DNA from: CAZKFA01 sp964551925
GTDB lineage: Bacteria; Cyanobacteriota; Vampirovibrionia; LMEP-6097
Length of the DNA: 30,324 nucleotides
NCBI GenBank assembly: GCA_964551925.1
Contig: CAZKFA010000023.1
Location: 1-30,324, forward strand
Direction: 5' to 3'
Position 1 is the first letter of the stretch; every line of letters starts with the position of its first letter. The notes beneath the pieces are model-generated. The model was not told the origin of the DNA. It did not search any database and saw only the letters and a program-made list of their open reading frames with translations. Shown piece after piece: positions 8,553 through 16,652 of the stretch. The translations under genes and the position numbers were made by a program.

Positions 8553-9128
8553 ATGGTTGCTTTAGCTGAAGTTTTTAGATCTTGTCAAGAACGTTTTCGT
8601 CCAGCTATGGAACGCTTTGCGGGCCAGCTTTTAGATAATCTCGGCATAGCGCAGGCTGATGATAAAGTAGCAGCAGATAAATTAGCGGCAGCGCTTAAAG
8701 ATATACATTTACCTGACGCAGTCTTAGAGACAGCCGTCGATCGGATTTATCTCAGTGATACCCAGCTTGCAGTCAAAGCTAAATTTGAAGCGCTACCAGA
8801 TTTTACAATAAATAAATTCATTCTTGGTAAGGATAAAGATGCTTTAGCTTATGAAGTGGAAGTTAAGAGCGAGGGCGGCAAACTATTCTATATTCAAGTA
8901 GATAGAATTAATGGTTTGATTGCGATGACAAATAAATCTTTAGCTGATGGGCATGTCAGGACTTCTAGTAAGCGTATGCCACCAGCACAGCAAGCGGCTT
9001 TTATTGCGTTGATATTGCGTGAAGGCGATGAACCTAAGGCTGAAGCACCTTCTTGTCCTATTAGTCAATTGAATCCAGCCACGGTTGAGAGATTGACTGG
9101 GCTTGGATTGAATTTAACGTTAGCTTAG
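8553..9128 (+). CDS. Conserved-looking soluble protein, unknown function
   Basis: 191 residues from the ATG at 8553 (three fewer than from the ATG at 8544). It is soluble, with no signal peptide or membrane segment. An N-terminal helical region (RSCQERFRPAMERFAGQLLDNLG) is followed by alpha/beta sequence containing DRIYLSDTQLAVKAKFEALPDF and EVEVKSEGGKLFYIQVDRI. I do not recognise a family. It lies just upstream of mqnE, but a separate -10 candidate between them suggests independent transcription. Confidence 0.7.
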   Translation: MVALAEVFRSCQERFRPAMERFAGQLLDNLGIAQADDKVAADKLAAALKDIHLPDAVLETAVDRIYLSDTQLAVKAKFEALPDFTINKFILGKDKDALAYEVEVKSEGGKLFYIQVDRINGLIAMTNKSLADGHVRTSSKRMPPAQQAAFIALILREGDEPKAEAPSCPISQLNPATVERLTGLGLNLTLA

Positions 9129-9134
9129 CTCTAG

Positions 9135-9143
9135 TGCTAGAAT
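9135..9143 (+). promoter_or_regulatory. Candidate extended -10 for mqnE
   Basis: TGnTAGAAT, with the hexamer at 9138-9143. It would give a leader of about 50 bases before the ATG at 9202, without an obvious Shine-Dalgarno sequence. Tentative. Confidence 0.35.
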
Positions 9144-9201
9144 GGTTTAAGAACCTCCTGAAAAATGGACTATAGCCCTATTGTCAGTGGATACTAAATA
9201 G

Positions 9202-10407
9202 ATGCAACTAACTAAATCACCAAGCAATGCCACGATATTTCTAGAGTCTTTGGCTCAATCGAAGCATGATTTGGCCGATATTGCTACTAAGGTTTATCAA
9301 GGTACGAGGATTAGTGTTGAAGATGGTATTCGTCTTATTAATTCTAATGAGTTATTTGTACTTGGGCAATTAGCGCATTATGTTCGTGAGCGCAAGGCGT
9401 ATGAAGTTGCCTTGCGTAATGGCTTTGATGAAGCGACGGCACAAGCTCGCAAAACCCAAGTCTGGTGGAATACTAACCTACATCTTAATCCAACTAATGT
9501 GTGTATTGGTGAGTGTGATTTTTGTTCTTTTGCCCGTAAACCTAATGAGGAAGGTGCTTATACTATGACTATTAGCGAGGCTATTGATAAAGTAGCTATC
9601 GCGCGTGATGAAGGTGCTACAGAAGTACACATCGTTGGTGGTTTGAATCCCAAGACATTGATTGAATACTATTCGGATCTAATTAGAGCAATTAAGACTG
9701 AAGTACCCGGGATTCATGTGAAGGCTTTTACCGCTGTTGAGATAGAGTTTTTTAGTCGCTTCACCAAAACCAATTACAGTGATATCTTTGATGCCTTGAT
9801 TGCTGCTGGACTAGATAGTATGCCGGGTGGTGGAGCAGAGATATTCTCGAAATCAGTGCGTGATGAGATGTGCCCAGACAAGATCCCTTATTATAAATGG
9901 GTTGAGATTCACCAAACGGCTCACCGTAAGGGTTTGAGGACTAATGCTACGATGCTTGCTGGTATTGGTGAGAAAGCGGAAGATAGAATCGACCATTTAG
10001 ATATTTTACGTCGAGCGCAAGACGAGTCACTAGGATTTCAGACTTTTATTCCGTTAAGCTGTCACTACGAGGGTAATGATTTGTTAGAGCGTGGAGTTAA
10101 GCCATTGACTGGTTTTGATCAGTTGAAGAATATAGCAGTATCTCGTTTGATGCTTGATAACTTTGATAATATCAAAGCATATTGGGTACAATTAGGTCCG
10201 AAGATGGCAGAGCTTGCTTTGCATTTTGGTGCCAACGATCTTGATGGTACGGTGAAAGCAGAGCGCATAACTTTTGCGGCTGGTGCTAGAAGCCGCTCTA
10301 TGACCGAAAATACCCTTGTGGAGATGATAGAGAATGCAGGGTTTTCTGCTATTGAGCGTGATACTTTATATCGTCCTATTGAAATGAGCGCACATAAAAA
10401 ATTATGA
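9202..10407 (+). CDS. mqnE: Aminofutalosine synthase (radical SAM)
   Basis: Radical SAM enzyme of the futalosine route to menaquinone; it builds aminofutalosine from the enolpyruvyl benzoate precursor and SAM. The [4Fe-4S] motif is C101xxxC105xxC108. Family blocks include FARKPNEEGAYTM, EVHIVGGLNP, HVKAFTAVEIEFF, GLDSMPGGGAEIF and RTNATML. The last blocks separate MqnE from the related MqnC. At 401 residues the length is typical. The gene overlaps the following M23-like gene by ATGA, so those two are translationally coupled. Other mqn genes are not in the window. The GIGEK segment after ATMLA differs from the common YGHIET-type sequence I remember for MqnE. Confidence 0.9.
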   Translation: MQLTKSPSNATIFLESLAQSKHDLADIATKVYQGTRISVEDGIRLINSNELFVLGQLAHYVRERKAYEVALRNGFDEATAQARKTQVWWNTNLHLNPTNVCIGECDFCSFARKPNEEGAYTMTISEAIDKVAIARDEGATEVHIVGGLNPKTLIEYYSDLIRAIKTEVPGIHVKAFTAVEIEFFSRFTKTNYSDIFDALIAAGLDSMPGGGAEIFSKSVRDEMCPDKIPYYKWVEIHQTAHRKGLRTNATMLAGIGEKAEDRIDHLDILRRAQDESLGFQTFIPLSCHYEGNDLLERGVKPLTGFDQLKNIAVSRLMLDNFDNIKAYWVQLGPKMAELALHFGANDLDGTVKAERITFAAGARSRSMTENTLVEMIENAGFSAIERDTLYRPIEMSAHKKL

Positions 10408-11375
10408 GAATATTGTTGTTGTTGTTAATTAGTTGTTTAACGCAAGCTGTTCAGGCTGATGATTTTAAATTACAGTTTCCTGTTAATTGTCAGTTGAATA
10501 ATGATTGTTTTATTCTGAGCTACCCAAGTCATCCTGATAACCTTGATTATAGTTGTGGAACTTTGACTCAAGAGAAATATCCTGCTACTAATATTGCCCT
10601 AGCTAATGAAAAGCAGATGACAAAAGGATTTGAGGTTGTTGCCGTTGCTGACGGAGTAGTCAAGAAAGTAACAGGCACTATTCAAGACATCCCATATAAA
10701 GAGAAGCATAACCCAGAGTATGCTCTTAATAATGATATTTGTGGCAATGGCATAGTTATTGATCATAATAATGGTTGGCAAAGTTTTTATTGTTACCTCA
10801 AGCAAGCTAGCATTAAGGTCCTACCAGAGACTAAAGTTAAGGCTGGTCAAGTTATTGCTTTAGTCGGCCAATCAGGTTATGTTGGTATGCCAATGTTGGG
10901 ATTTACTATTGCTTCTAATGGTCAATCTATGGACCCATTTATGAGCAAATCTACTCTAGAACCTTGTAGTAAAGAGCCTTCTAGTCAAATGTGGCAAGAA
11001 CCTATTGCTTATAAGCCCCATGGAGTAATTGATTCTGGTTTCACGAGACGTAGTGTTGAGCTTGTGGACGTGATTTCAGCAGATCCTGTTTTAGAAGAGC
11101 CTTTGACTAAAGATGATAATATTATGATTTTTTGGACTCAGGCTTATGGGGTGCAAGACAATGACTTGGAAGTAGTTAGTATTTATAAGCCTGATAAAAC
11201 TTTGTTCTTTATTTCTGATAACGCAGTTGATGCAAGGAATTTAATGTATGTTAGTTCTAATGGGCGTAAACTTACTAAAGGTGGTTTTGAGACGGGTACG
11301 TGGACTGCAAAGTATTCTGTGCAACGTAATGGTCAAGAGCTTTTTGGAATAGAGAAAACGTTTACTGTTAAATAA
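10404..11375 (+). CDS. Secreted M23-family protein lacking catalytic residues
   Basis: 323 residues with a signal peptide ending near VQA (residues 17-19). The fold matches a subgroup of M23/LytM metallopeptidases: NCQLNNDCF, DYSCGTLT, GVVKKV, CGNGIVIDH, YCYL, then a P-x-L-x-F segment. The zinc and catalytic positions are all changed. In HxxxD the residues are Tyr59 and Asn63, the third His is Tyr131 (YCYL), and HxH is Met164/Gly166. It is probably a periplasmic pseudo-peptidase that binds peptidoglycan or regulates an amidase, as EnvC-type LytM proteins do. The C-terminal part (about 200-323) looks beta-rich. The start overlaps the mqnE stop (ATGA), and the sulfotransferase starts one base after its stop. 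Confidence 0.85.
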   Translation: MRILLLLLISCLTQAVQADDFKLQFPVNCQLNNDCFILSYPSHPDNLDYSCGTLTQEKYPATNIALANEKQMTKGFEVVAVADGVVKKVTGTIQDIPYKEKHNPEYALNNDICGNGIVIDHNNGWQSFYCYLKQASIKVLPETKVKAGQVIALVGQSGYVGMPMLGFTIASNGQSMDPFMSKSTLEPCSKEPSSQMWQEPIAYKPHGVIDSGFTRRSVELVDVISADPVLEEPLTKDDNIMIFWTQAYGVQDNDLEVVSIYKPDKTLFFISDNAVDARNLMYVSSNGRKLTKGGFETGTWTAKYSVQRNGQELFGIEKTFTVK

Positions 11376-11376
11376 A

Positions 11377-12354
11377 ATGCATATTGAAAGACCTGTTTTT
11401 GTTATTGGCTCTTATCGTGGTGGTACCAGCATGTTATTGCGGTTATTAAGTGAGAGCGACGAGTTGCTTTCTTTATATCGTGAGTCTAAGCATATGTGGA
11501 AGAAATATTTCCGCCATCCAAAGGAGCTAGATGACACTCTAATATTTAATCAAGATTTAGATGGTAATTTTGTTTGTAGGAATAATGGTCAGAAGATTGA
11601 CGATTTAAAAAAAGAACGTGAGTATTTTGATAATCATTATCACTATTCGGCCTATGATAACTATCCATTAGGATATCTTTCTAGAGTGCGTTTGCTGAGA
11701 GATAGAATACCACCATTATTTGATTTGATGAATATTGGTAACTATATTTATAAATCTTTGCGTTATTCAAATTATCGTTTCGTTGATAAGACGCCACCGA
11801 ATATGTATAAAGTTGGCTTGCTAGCTGCGTTATATCCAGATGCTAAATTTATTTATATCACTCGTAATGGTATTGATAATGTGAACTCTTTGATGAACGC
11901 ATGGAATAATGATCATGCTTTTGGGGCACCTCATAGGAAGTATTTGACTGCGGGTTTGAATCTTAATATAGATGGCTATAATGGCGATGTCTGGAAGTTC
12001 TTTATACCAGAGGACTTTCAAGGTTGGCTAGATAAGCCTCTAGAAGAGGTTTGTGCGCATCAATGGGTAGATGCTCATGAGCATGCACTCAAAGATTTTG
12101 CCGTGATGGATCCAACTAAATATATTCAACTCAAGTTTGAAGATATTCAAGCTAATACAGAGCAAGTCATTCAGGAAGTTTGTAATTTTGTAAGGATTGA
12201 TTATAGTCCTCGTTTGCAGCGTATTATTCATGATATGCCTCTGGTTAATACTGACTCTAAGCCCAATCCAATGAAGAAATCTAAAAATCAAGCCCGTTTA
12301 GAGAGAATAGTAGATTATATTAGACCGATGCAGCAGCGCTTAGGTTATGATTAA
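11377..12354 (+). CDS. Sulfotransferase family protein
   Basis: Predicted PAPS-dependent sulfotransferase, transferring sulfate to a carbohydrate, lipid or protein acceptor. The 5'-phosphosulfate loop VIGSYRGGTSMLLR is at 9-22. The 3'-phosphate motif lies in FIYITRNGIDNVNSLM (158-173), with Arg163 and Ser171. The linking segment VDKTPP (136-141) is typical of Sulfotransfer_3 proteins. At 325 residues it has the normal length, and no signal peptide is seen. It starts one base after the M23-like stop codon, so it is cotranscribed with that gene and mqnE. The acceptor cannot be predicted. No PAPS synthesis genes lie nearby. Confidence 0.85.
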   Translation: MHIERPVFVIGSYRGGTSMLLRLLSESDELLSLYRESKHMWKKYFRHPKELDDTLIFNQDLDGNFVCRNNGQKIDDLKKEREYFDNHYHYSAYDNYPLGYLSRVRLLRDRIPPLFDLMNIGNYIYKSLRYSNYRFVDKTPPNMYKVGLLAALYPDAKFIYITRNGIDNVNSLMNAWNNDHAFGAPHRKYLTAGLNLNIDGYNGDVWKFFIPEDFQGWLDKPLEEVCAHQWVDAHEHALKDFAVMDPTKYIQLKFEDIQANTEQVIQEVCNFVRIDYSPRLQRIIHDMPLVNTDSKPNPMKKSKNQARLERIVDYIRPMQQRLGYD

Positions 12355-12408
12355 GGATCTGAATCGCCACGCCTGTTACGCAGGTTTGCGATGATGAGAC
12401 AAGATAGA

Positions 12409-13218
12409 ATGATATCCAAACCAAAATTGCATGTAAATATCGATCATGTTGCTACTATCAGGCAAGCACGTAAAACAATTGAACCTTCTTTAATTGAAGT
12501 GATTCATATACTTGAATATACTAGAGCTGCTGGTATCACAATGCATTTACGTGAAGATCGTAGGCATATTAATGACGATGATATTTTTACTGCTAATGCT
12601 TATTTACAATCATCAGGATCTTCTCTGGGATTAACTTTTGAGATGGGAGCGACTGAAGAAATTAGAACTATTTGTTTGCAGACTAAGGCTAACTTAGCAA
12701 CTATAGTACCGGAGAAACGTCAGGAGCTTACTACTGAAGGTGGACTTGACGTGGTGGCACAAGCAAGTTATTTAGCAGATTTCATCAAACCCATTCAAGC
12801 TAATGGCACCGAGATTAGTTTTTTTGTGGATCCAGATCTCAAGCAGATTGAAGCGGCTAAGGCAATAGGAGCTGATTTCATCGAGTTGCACACAGGTACT
12901 TATGCTAATTTGTTTTTGAAATATCATGCCGAGAAAATTGAGCATGGTCTTTTGAGCGATCTTTTGATACCAGTAGTTGATTTGGTAGAACCAGTCAAGG
13001 CTGAAGCTCTGCGTTTGGAGCAAGCGGCTAATTTTGCTAATGAGATTGGTTTGAATTGCAATCTAGGACATGGCTTGACGATATATAATTTGCCTCCATT
13101 ATTGAAGATCAGAGACATACGAGAATTGCATATAGGGCATTCTATAATTGCTAACTCTATTTATCATGGCATCAAGACTGTTGTTGATGATTTCTGTCTG
13201 TTAATTGACAGAACTTAG
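12409..13218 (+). CDS. pdxJ: Pyridoxine 5'-phosphate synthase
   Basis: Condenses 3-amino-2-oxopropyl phosphate with 1-deoxy-D-xylulose 5-phosphate, the last ring-forming step of DXP-dependent vitamin B6 synthesis. Signature blocks are LHVNIDHVATIRQAR at the N-terminus, MHLREDRRHI, the central FFVDPD, ELHTGTYA and the C-terminal NLGHGLTIYN. I chose the ATG at 12409 (269 residues) because PdxJ proteins begin only a few residues before VNIDH. The ATG at 12391 would add six residues and cannot be excluded. It lies 54 bases after the sulfotransferase stop on the same strand. The stop overlaps the convergent downstream gene by 4 bases. Confidence 0.95.
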   Translation: MISKPKLHVNIDHVATIRQARKTIEPSLIEVIHILEYTRAAGITMHLREDRRHINDDDIFTANAYLQSSGSSLGLTFEMGATEEIRTICLQTKANLATIVPEKRQELTTEGGLDVVAQASYLADFIKPIQANGTEISFFVDPDLKQIEAAKAIGADFIELHTGTYANLFLKYHAEKIEHGLLSDLLIPVVDLVEPVKAEALRLEQAANFANEIGLNCNLGHGLTIYNLPPLLKIRDIRELHIGHSIIANSIYHGIKTVVDDFCLLIDRT

Positions 13219-14063
13219 AATTTTTCCATTTCTTGTAGCATTTGATCGGAGGCCAAGTGCTCTGGATAGATGCTTATGCCAGCATTAACATTCATATCGC
13301 GGGCTGCTTTAAGGCTCATAGCGATCTCCTTAGGACTAGTTCTATCACCATCAGTGATTAGATGGATATTCAAATCATCTCGCTTAGTGAGTTTGCGAAT
13401 GTTGATGATACTGTTTTTAACGAAATTGTAAACCACGTCATCGTTACGATTTTTGAGTCCATGCCAGTACGTCATAGGCATCACTATATCCCAATTATCA
13501 GCAATATATTCCCATGGGTAGCTAGGCTTGATATGTGGGGAGAATACAATAGCAATCAAAGGATAGTCCCTTGGTAAAGTTGATCTAATTTTTGTTGTAT
13601 AAGATTTAACCGCCCAGAGAGCAGTATTCTCTTCAATATCAGCCGCCATACCGTCAAGCTTCTCGCCATCCGGACTCACATAGAGAGCAGGTTCTATAAA
13701 TTTTTTGGCATCAGTATTGATGTCATTGAGATAGCAATAAGTCCAGCCAATAATTTTGATATTTTTTTGGTGGGCTGTTTTGAGAATCCCGTCAAGAGCG
13801 GTTTTATTTTTAAATACGTCAGTAGTGGAGCGATTGATTTGTAGATAAACAGTATCGATGCCAAATTTAGTTAATCTGTCAGCGAAGGCATCAACGTCTT
13901 GAGGGTAGTTCCAGACATTTACCCACACACCTTTACCATTAGTAATTGGAAGGCTGCTGGCTTCCTCTTTGATTTCCTTGATTTGTTGCTCAAGCTCTGG
14001 AGTTGCATTAGCAGTGAGGTTGAAGCTTATTATAGAGAGTAGCAAGAAGATTTTTTTTATCAT
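13215..14063 (-). CDS. Secreted TIM-barrel glycoside hydrolase-like protein
   Basis: 282 residues with a clear signal peptide (MIKKIFLLLSIISFNLTANA). The mature part looks like a (beta/alpha)8 barrel of the glycosyl-hydrolase-like families: GKGVWVNVWNYPQDVDAFADRL near the start, FGIDTVYLQINR, IIGWTYCYL, ADIEE, IAIVFSPHI, WDIVMPMTYWHG and a terminal GISIYP strand. Asp/Glu in ADIEE and the MTYW strand are candidate active-site positions, but I cannot assign a reaction. The start overlaps the mgtE stop by ATGA, so the two are coupled; a functional link with magnesium transport is not obvious. Confidence 0.78.
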   Translation of the reverse strand: MIKKIFLLLSIISFNLTANATPELEQQIKEIKEEASSLPITNGKGVWVNVWNYPQDVDAFADRLTKFGIDTVYLQINRSTTDVFKNKTALDGILKTAHQKNIKIIGWTYCYLNDINTDAKKFIEPALYVSPDGEKLDGMAADIEENTALWAVKSYTTKIRSTLPRDYPLIAIVFSPHIKPSYPWEYIADNWDIVMPMTYWHGLKNRNDDVVYNFVKNSIINIRKLTKRDDLNIHLITDGDRTSPKEIAMSLKAARDMNVNAGISIYPEHLASDQMLQEMEKF

Positions 14064-15427
14064 ATAAGAACTTTTATAAATTTTGTAATTAGAGTTAAGT
14101 AAAGAAAGAAACTAATAATATCAATTATAGTTGTAATCAATGGTCCACTGGCGGTAGCAGGGTCAAGATTTAGTTTTTTGAACATGAACGGCGTGATTGT
14201 TCCTAAGGCAACGGCTAGAACCATTGATAGTACTAGGGATAAGCCAATTAGTATAGAGAGTAGGTTGTTGTGATAGACATAAAAAGAAAGCGCTGCTGTA
14301 ATTAAGCCACAAGTAACGCCTATACTTAAACTAATAATAAGCTCGTGAATTAGTATTTGTGACGATTTATTCGCATCAAGTTCTCCGGTTGATATACCAC
14401 GAACAATAATTGTTGAGCTTTGGTTGCCGATATTACCAGATAAGCCTGATAGTAGAGGCATAAAGGAGATCGCAATTGGAATTGCCGCTATCGTGATATC
14501 GTAGCTGGCTATTAGTGATGCTGCTAAATACTGCCCTAATAAAGTGATAACAAGCCAGGGTGTGCGCGCTTTATAGGCACCAAAATATTCTTTGGTCAAT
14601 GAATGACTAGCATTGGTATTAGACTCGCTTTCAACATTGATACCACTGGATTGATAAATATCTTCAGTTGTTTCTTCTTGAATAACTTCAACGACGTCAT
14701 CAAACGTAATAATTCCCATTAATTGATCTTGCTCATTAATTACAGGCACGGCAAGGAATCTATATTTGGAAATTAATTCAGCAGCCACTTCTTGATCGTC
14801 AGTTGTTTTAACGGCAATTACCTCGTCATTAATATGATTTAAGACTGGGTCATTGTCTGCTGCTAAGAATAATTGTCTAAGACTGATTACACCAGCAAGT
14901 TTGCCAAATTTATCTGTTACATAAACATAGATGATTATATTGTCTTCTTGTTTTGCTTTGAGTCTTACATAACGCAATGCTGCAGCGACTTTGAGGTCGG
15001 CACGCACACTAATAAAGCTTGGCGTCATGATACCACCGCAGGTATTAGGGTCATAACTTAAGAGTTCTTTAAGTTCATAAGGACGTTGAATATTTTCAAG
15101 AATCTTGATCATGCGCTCATCATCTAATAAGCCAATAATATCGGCAGCGTCATCAAGTTCCATGTGATTTGCTAGGCTAACAATGCGGCTGTCAGAGAGC
15201 TCTTTAAAAAGATTTAAAATTTCATTTTCGTCTAGTTCAACAAGTACAGCAGCACCTTGTTCGGCTGACATAAGGTCGAAAACTAATAGTTTCTGATCAC
15301 TATCAAGTTTGCGATATTCTTCAGCAATATCTTGTGGATAGAATTCGTCTAGTAATAAACGTAATTTCTCGCTGCGTGCTTCATCGATCTCACTAAGGAA
15401 ATTTTTTAAATCAAGAGTGCTTGCCAT
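14060..15427 (-). CDS. mgtE: Magnesium transporter MgtE
   Basis: Dimeric inner-membrane Mg2+ channel gated by cytosolic Mg2+. At 455 residues it shows the complete family layout: an N-terminal MgtE_N superhelical domain (about 20-125, with LLDEFYPQDIAE), two CBS domains (about 130-255, with GGIMTPSFI and GIITFDDVVEVIQEE) and five transmembrane helices (about 285-455, including the pore-helix region PLLSGLSGNIGNQSS). The ATG at 15427 is the natural start. No Shine-Dalgarno sequence is obvious. It is the first gene of a two-gene unit with the secreted TIM-barrel gene and is divergent from cdsA. I see no M-box-like leader in the 186-base intergenic region, though I could not fold it. Confidence 0.95.
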   Translation of the reverse strand: MASTLDLKNFLSEIDEARSEKLRLLLDEFYPQDIAEEYRKLDSDQKLLVFDLMSAEQGAAVLVELDENEILNLFKELSDSRIVSLANHMELDDAADIIGLLDDERMIKILENIQRPYELKELLSYDPNTCGGIMTPSFISVRADLKVAAALRYVRLKAKQEDNIIIYVYVTDKFGKLAGVISLRQLFLAADNDPVLNHINDEVIAVKTTDDQEVAAELISKYRFLAVPVINEQDQLMGIITFDDVVEVIQEETTEDIYQSSGINVESESNTNASHSLTKEYFGAYKARTPWLVITLLGQYLAASLIASYDITIAAIPIAISFMPLLSGLSGNIGNQSSTIIVRGISTGELDANKSSQILIHELIISLSIGVTCGLITAALSFYVYHNNLLSILIGLSLVLSMVLAVALGTITPFMFKKLNLDPATASGPLITTIIDIISFFLYLTLITKFIKVLI

Positions 15428-15526
15428 TGGGGGAGCGAGTCCTTCAAACTAAGTTAAATCTTATTGCTCTGAACAATTTTGCAACAAGTCTATTTCATAA
15501 TAACGCGGCAGAGAGTATATACCCCT

Positions 15527-15536
15527 ATTATTCCCA
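15527..15536. promoter_or_regulatory. ATTATTCCCA motif, copy 4
   Basis: Lies between the divergent mgtE and cdsA genes, 100 bases from the mgtE start and 66 bases upstream of the cdsA -10. It is followed by an A/T tract as at the other copies. Confidence 0.4.
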
Positions 15537-15587
15537 AATTTTTAAAGCAATCACGCATATTATCTGTGAGGGTGAAAATGGCTTATC

Positions 15588-15598
15588 TGCTATATAAT
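15588..15598 (+). promoter_or_regulatory. -10 region of cdsA
   Basis: TGC followed by TATATAAT; either TATATA (15591-15596) with an extended TG, or TATAAT (15593-15598). It leaves a leader of about 9 bases before the GTG at 15614. Confidence 0.5.
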
Positions 15599-15613
15599 TA
15601 GCTGAGCAGAATC

Positions 15614-16501
15614 GTGGGTAATCAATATATTAATCGAATAGTTATTGGCGCAGTTTTGTTTCTGGCTGTTTGGGGTTTCAATGCATTGAGTCCTAATGTT
15701 TGGGGCCTTGTGATCTTGCTACTTAGTTTGATAGGTTTCCAGGAATTTAAATCCATGTGCAATAAGATGGGTGTTTATCCACTTGCAAATTGGATTAATT
15801 TTTTTATTCTAGTATTTATTTTATCGCCATTGTTTGTTGTTCATCACAATCATCCACATTTGATTTATATTTTTCATGCGACATTATTGGTTGCTTCTTA
15901 CGTAATTATTTTTCCAAGGATTCTGCTTAAAACTACTTATACTAAATTTGAAGATATTACAGCATCACTCTGGGCAATTTTTCAGTTAGGTTTATTACCA
16001 TCATTTTTTACGTGGATAAGAATTATGGACGCGGGTTTTGCTTATACAATGGCAATTGTTATAACCATTTCAGCCAATGACATCGCGGCTTTATTCCTTG
16101 GTAAGAAATTTGGTAAAACTAAGCTTGCTGCTAAAATTAGTCCGAATAAAACTGTTGCTGGTAGTCTGGGTGGTCTTTTCTGTGGTGGCTTAGGATTCTT
16201 GATGTCTGCCAAAGGTTTTGGGTTTGATATTAGTAGTAATTTTCTATTAAGGCTTATTGATTGTTGTAATAGCGTGCTACCGGGTTTGGATTATTCTGCG
16301 GTAATTATTTTCGCTTTAGGATTTTTATTTTCTGTTATTGCTCAGATTGGTGATTTATTAGTGAGTCTATTGAAGCGCGAGGCTGGGGTTAAGGATAGTG
16401 GTACTTTGCTTTTTTCTCATGGTGGAATTTTAGATAGGGTAGATAGTCATTTTTTTGCAGTTTGGTTTGCCTACTTTATTTTTGCATACCTATTGCATTA
16501 G
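15614..16501 (+). CDS. cdsA: Phosphatidate cytidylyltransferase (CDP-diglyceride synthase)
   Basis: Integral membrane enzyme making CDP-diacylglycerol from CTP and phosphatidic acid, the branch point of phospholipid synthesis. At 295 residues it has about seven to eight hydrophobic helices. The family signature sits at the C-terminus: LLKREAGVKDSGTLLFSHGGILDRVDS. The usual Gly before HGG is Ser here, but the Lys, Asp and DRxDS residues are kept. The inner block NDIAALFLGKKFGKTKLA followed by SPNKTVAGSLGG is also typical. The start is GTG; the N-terminus reads directly into the first membrane helix. Confidence 0.95.
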   Translation: MGNQYINRIVIGAVLFLAVWGFNALSPNVWGLVILLLSLIGFQEFKSMCNKMGVYPLANWINFFILVFILSPLFVVHHNHPHLIYIFHATLLVASYVIIFPRILLKTTYTKFEDITASLWAIFQLGLLPSFFTWIRIMDAGFAYTMAIVITISANDIAALFLGKKFGKTKLAAKISPNKTVAGSLGGLFCGGLGFLMSAKGFGFDISSNFLLRLIDCCNSVLPGLDYSAVIIFALGFLFSVIAQIGDLLVSLLKREAGVKDSGTLLFSHGGILDRVDSHFFAVWFAYFIFAYLLH

Positions 16502-16652
16502 TTTTTGGTGGGATGTTTAGAGTGTAAAACTAATTGAAACCTTGATAATTAATGAAAAAAAGCCCATGTTATGACAAATTGCGCTAGAATTATCTTGGGC
16601 TAGTGTCTTTACGTAATTATTCAGAGCTAGAACCCTTGAAAATTGGCCATAA

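Noticed and set aside
9148..9180. Similarity between the mqnE leader (AGAACCTCCTGAAAAATGG) and the region before 16653 (AGAACCCTTGAAAATTGG)
   Set aside because: The match needs gaps and the distances to promoter and start differ, so it may be chance.
16566..16602. AGCCCA and TGGGCT inverted arms in the cdsA-16653 gap, with an A-run outside, resembling a minus-strand terminator
   Set aside because: The arms are only six bases with a loop of almost 30, and no minus-strand gene ends there.
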